Source of the DNA: Athripsodes cinereus
Taxonomy: Eukaryota; Arthropoda; Insecta; Trichoptera; Leptoceridae
Reading direction: 5' to 3'
NCBI GenBank assembly: GCA_947579605.1
Contig: OX388307.1
Coordinates: 32,837,237 to 32,901,236 of the forward strand
DNA: 64,000 nucleotides
Part shown: piece after piece, positions 61,901-64,000 of the stretch
How positions within the stretch are numbered: the first letter of the stretch is position 1
Layout: each line of letters opens with the position of its first letter
Program-made: the position numbers and the translations under genes
Notes under the pieces: generated by a model
The model's database searches: none
The model's input: the letters and a program-made list of their open reading frames with translations, nothing else
Told to the model about the DNA's origin: nothing

Positions 61901-64000
61901 TAACCGCATGTGATAAACATAAAGATTGCTCTCGTCGTACCAAGAAAACTTAAAAATCTTATTCATATTACACTGCTTAGTATTGACACATTTTTTTTTT
62001 CATAAAATGTTCAGAATTATTAGTGGCCCATAATTTTGAGCACGTCACATTAATTTATGCAAATTAACGTTATTTTCATCATTGACTTTTATTGGTTGAT
62101 AATACTGTATCTACAAATAATTTATATGAATATCAGCTTTGAAGTCGTCCAGAGCATGTGTTTTATTATATCGGCCCTTTAACAGACCTATTGCGTCTAA
62201 TTAGGGCGAATATTTCATGGGTGATATCCGAAAAATCCAAGGAGCAAAAAACCGTTGCCTCGGGGCCATATAGATATGCCAGATGTTTACAACCAGTGGG
62301 TTACGTTACTAATAACATACAACATTCTTTATTGATCAGACAAAATGTCAAATCAACTGTACCTGAGAGCCATTAGGACTCAAGTGCATTTTTGACAAAA
62401 ATACCAAAGTTACGAAAAAAGCGGAAATAACACAACAGTCGTGAGTCTTAGGTACAGAAATACTTAGGGTCTATACTATCTATAGGGTCTATGTTATAAG
62501 CTGTATATACTACAAAGTACAAACAGCTTATTACTAGTAAAATGTTGAAATTTTTTTGATTAAAAAATTGAATTTTAAAATGGCATTTTAGTACTTAAGA
62601 CTAAATGGCTCTCAGGTACAAATTGTTGTTTGTCAGCTTTTTACTACTAATTATCAACAGATTTTGAAAATTTTGGAATTTTTGTATGAGTTGAGAAGTA
62701 AAATATTACGTTTTTTGCTACTGAAACAAAACTTAAATAAGTATAGTTTTTACTGATGTATTTAGTAAAAACTTTGTATTTTACAACTAAAATCAATGAT
62801 ATCTACCATCGATAACACGGTATTTTCAAAAAAAAATATGTACCTAAGCTATATTTGCAAGTTTTTTTTTTAAATGAAAAATATCGACAAACGAAAATGC
62901 ACCTTCTATTTTTCTAATATTATTTTTCGCAGTGACTGTTTTTTTTTATCAAAATAACTAGCACATACATAACTTTATTTTTATTAAAAATGGTTTTTCT
63001 TCTCTGCAAAGTCCCCATGTAGGTATAAAATACTGTATTTTTGTTGTCCTGCATATTTTATCCTATCTAGCTAATGTTTACAAATTCCGCTAATATCCTT
63101 AATACATACTTAACAACATGCCAACATGATTCTAAATCACCATAACGTGACTTTCATCATAATTATACGCTTAGGAACAGTTTAAGATGAAAAAATATCT
63201 ATTTGTTTTATATTGAGATGTAGATGATGCTGTATTTATTTATTTATGTGGGTATGTACGAGTATTTCAAGATTTTAAATATAAAAGTGGACCAACTCAT
63301 ACCATCCTGTCTAAAAATAATTAAGAGTGCGAAAATTGTAACTATGCGATCCTTAAATATACTCTTTGTTATGTAATGATAAAGTATTTCTAAAAGTCAT
63401 ATAATTTATACTCTTTCTATTCTCGGATCACTCTCGTCCGATCCTGGCGTGGACGAATGTTTCCTCCATCTCTTTACCATCTACAGAATATTATGGTGTG
63501 TAAACTGTAAAGTTGTCGACACCAACCTATATGCTATATGATATGGTAGATACATGTAGGTTGAAATCTATTGTCTATTGTTGACTGTGATTCTATTTTC
63601 AATAGGTACAACGATAGTCACTTAGTGCACACTGGCGGGTATACTCTCAGTCGATACAAATCTACTACTACTACTACTATACCATCACGGCATATCCCAC
63701 AAGTGGGGTAGCCAGCAGATCAGCTGCACGTAAGAAACATGCAAACTGTCCTCTTCGTGCCAATATAAAATCAAGACATTCAGGATGGGTGGCAAGCCTC
63801 ATCGCTGAATTTAAGATGTAAAATGTCTTATTTTTTTCGAACACCTGCCTTTTACAGGACACTCGAAAACTTACGCAGAAGAGTGGGAGATACAAATCTA
63901 CTTCTAAGTAAATAGATATGATAGGTACTTACCAAGATCACTCGTACAAAAGGCATTAGCCATCTCCTGTTCAGTGCACGGCCGACATTCTTCTTCAGCT
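52950..64000 (-). CDS. Meteorin-like secreted protein, last two coding exons (5' part outside window)
   Basis: Meteorin and Meteorin-like are small secreted cysteine-rich proteins acting in vertebrates in neural/glial and metabolic signalling. Coding exons seen: 64000-63933 (partial) and 53401-52950, separated by a 10.5-kb GT-AG intron with agreeing phase. The first piece reads AEEECRPCTEQEMANAFCTS, matching vertebrate CRPCxxxEVLLAVCTSDF. The joined frame continues VTRGIIIG and ends with ARCGVTPGPGEFLISAKR and ACAPRIEDWKFISRDL, parallel to CGVRPGHGDFL and CAPRFKDFQRMYRDA of Meteorin. A basic stretch (ERKRRKRKTREE) is present. The signal peptide and CUB-like N-terminus must lie beyond the window. 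Whether it is the METRN or METRNL orthologue cannot be decided. Confidence 0.85.
54377..54812. mobile_element. Foldback element built of CACCGAC/GCCGAC repeats, 7-bp target duplication
   Basis: Two arms of about 150 bases are almost perfect inverted copies. Each arm is itself a string of short units (TTCACCGACA, TTTGCCGACA, TTACCGAGAGGA, TTCATCGACG). The loop (about 54527-54660) is AT-rich. Identical TTTTTAA flanks at 54370-54376 and 54813-54819 look like a target duplication. Short frames within it are repeat by-products. Confidence 0.85.
55281..55687. repeat. Interspersed repeat, full copy
   Basis: Begins AGGCGTACCTAGG and ends GAGTACACCCATG, loosely inverted ends. Its inner part (TTTCCATACTATTCCCATA, TCTAATTTTGCCTA) recurs at 60825-60990, so it is a family. 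No ORF. Confidence 0.55.
55700..57140. other. Meteorin-like intron, no clear feature
   Basis: AT-rich. A run of AATAAAATAAAATAAA near 56040 resembles a retroposon tail. Small frames show no recognised motif. Confidence 0.4.
57143..57386. mobile_element. TA-flanked MITE, copy 1
   Basis: The ends CCTGAGAGCCATTTAGTC and the complementary right end (AATGGCTCTCAGG) are flanked by TA on both sides, Tc1/mariner style. The 244-bp element matches 62362-62616 in opposite orientation. Confidence 0.85.
57505..57647. repeat. Short inverted-repeat element with hammerhead-like core
   Basis: AAAGATAATATTTAAATTAA and its complement at the right end (TTAATTTAAATATTATCTTT) flank the 143-bp unit. The inner AAACACT...AGTGTTT pair and the core at 57554-57583 have the same order as in the larger element at 20293-20874. 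Confidence 0.75.
57554..57583 (+). ncRNA. Hammerhead-ribozyme-like core (candidate), second copy
   Basis: CTGATGA (57554-57560), one U, a stem GACTAC/GTAGTT with an ATT loop, then GAAA (57577-57580). The stem differs in sequence from copy 1 yet stays paired. The cleavage site and stem III are not evident. Confidence 0.4.
58059..58744. mobile_element. Possible hAT-type element with a retroposon nested inside
   Basis: The left end AGAGCTGGGCATAACGATTAAC and the right end GTTAATCAAAAATTTAG... reading inward from GTGCCCGGCTCT are imperfect inverted repeats rich in GATTAAC. A dispersed retroposon copy lies inside at about 58480-58630. No convincing target duplication. Confidence 0.5.
58480..58630 (+). 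repeat. Dispersed retroposon copy
   Basis: Reads TTACATCTTGAATTCAGCG, ATGAGGTTTGCCACTCATCC, GCATGTGGCTGATCTGCTGG, then GGGGCATGCCGTGATAGGATAGTAG. Same family as 25967-26215 in the opposite orientation, with a short TAG tail. Confidence 0.7.
58745..60486. other. Meteorin-like intron with decayed repeats only
   Basis: Fragments of the dispersed retroposon at about 59100-59200 and 59870-59960. No gene recognised. Confidence 0.4.
60487..60531. repeat. Perfect 45-nt palindrome
   Basis: TAACTTTGCG plus a (ATA)n half-site is mirrored exactly by its complement around one central A, giving a 22-bp perfect stem. It would extrude as a cruciform or form an RNA hairpin. Confidence 0.9.
60825..60990. repeat. 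Interspersed repeat, partial copy of the 55281-55687 family
   Basis: TTTCCATACTTTTCCCATAC and TCTAATTTTACCTATTTTAC correspond to the middle of the 55281-55687 copy. Confidence 0.5.
61490..61690 (-). repeat. Dispersed retroposon copy
   Basis: Shares GGATGGGTGGCAAACCTCAT, GAATTGAAGATGAAAA, GCAAGACATTCGAAAACTTA and GACCAATTCTTTGCCGGGTG with 25967-26215. It lacks the (CTA)n end. Confidence 0.7.
62362..62616. mobile_element. TA-flanked MITE, copy 2 (inverted relative to copy 1)
   Basis: 255 bp, same ends (CCTGAGAGCC...GGCTCTCAGG) and TA flanks as 57143-57386. Its left end corresponds to the right end of copy 1. Confidence 0.85.
62617..63652. other. Meteorin-like intron, nothing recognised
   Basis: AT-rich sequence without frames, hairpins or family repeats that I can support. 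Confidence 0.4.
63667..63888 (-). mobile_element. Recent retroposon insertion with 14-bp target duplication
   Basis: The 222-bp copy of the dispersed family reads on the minus strand and ends GCCGTGATGGTATAG(TAG)n. Identical GATACAAATCTACT sits on both sides (63653-63666 and 63889-63902). A variable-length duplication plus a simple tail means target-primed reverse transcription. It lacks the extra 5' part present at 26190-26215 and 61650-61680, so it is 5'-truncated. It sits 45 bases from the Meteorin-like exon. Confidence 0.85.

Overview
The window is nuclear DNA from an insect, most probably a moth or butterfly (Lepidoptera). It is AT-rich. Its genes are split by GT-AG introns, its proteins are animal proteins, and short motifs such as GTAGGTACCTAC and dense small transposons, typical of lepidopteran genomes, recur throughout. 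No bacterial-style operons, rRNA genes or CRISPR arrays were seen.

Layout. (1) 502-3336 (+): one-exon ANKRD27/VARP, an endosomal Rab-GEF and retromer-binding ankyrin protein. (2) 3337-10991: intergenic, holding LINE 3' ends, an 884-bp foldback element, a hAT MITE with perfect 8-bp target duplications and a 409-bp hairpin MITE. (3) 10992-27052 (-): 14-exon IRE1 (ERN1), the ER-stress kinase/RNase. My splice model is open throughout and encodes 1129 residues. Its 6.9-kb second intron carries a nested stack: a Helitron sits inside an L2/CR1-like LINE and itself contains inverted-repeat elements and a tRNA-derived SINE. (4) 27053-27933: an 881-bp divergent promoter region. (5) 27934-41921 (+): 19-exon TEX2 (ER-anchored SMP lipid-transfer protein), modelled at 1094 residues, with a broken transposon-like gene in intron 1 and a 1.5-kb hAT element in intron 15. 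(6) 41922-48502: probable long TEX2 3' UTR and convergent-gene spacer with a pogo-type MITE. (7) 48503-51152: a complete-looking 2.65-kb pogo/Tigger transposon with TA duplications, matching inverted ends and an intact transposase ending in a PHD-like finger. (8) 52950-64000 (-): the last two coding exons of a Meteorin-like secreted protein gene, whose 5' part lies beyond the window. Its 10.5-kb intron is full of MITEs, a CACCGAC-rich foldback element, a perfect 45-nt palindrome and retroposon copies.

Functionally, IRE1 and TEX2 are both ER-membrane proteins transcribed divergently from one short interval; VARP acts in endosomal sorting and Meteorin-like is secreted. The most unusual signals are two inverted-repeat elements with hammerhead-ribozyme-like cores (CTGATGA-hairpin-GAAA), the intact pogo element, the base-precise Helitron-in-LINE insertion, and a retroposon family whose 3' end resembles that of a LINE remnant in the same window. 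All homology statements come from recognising protein and repeat motifs by eye; no database search was run.
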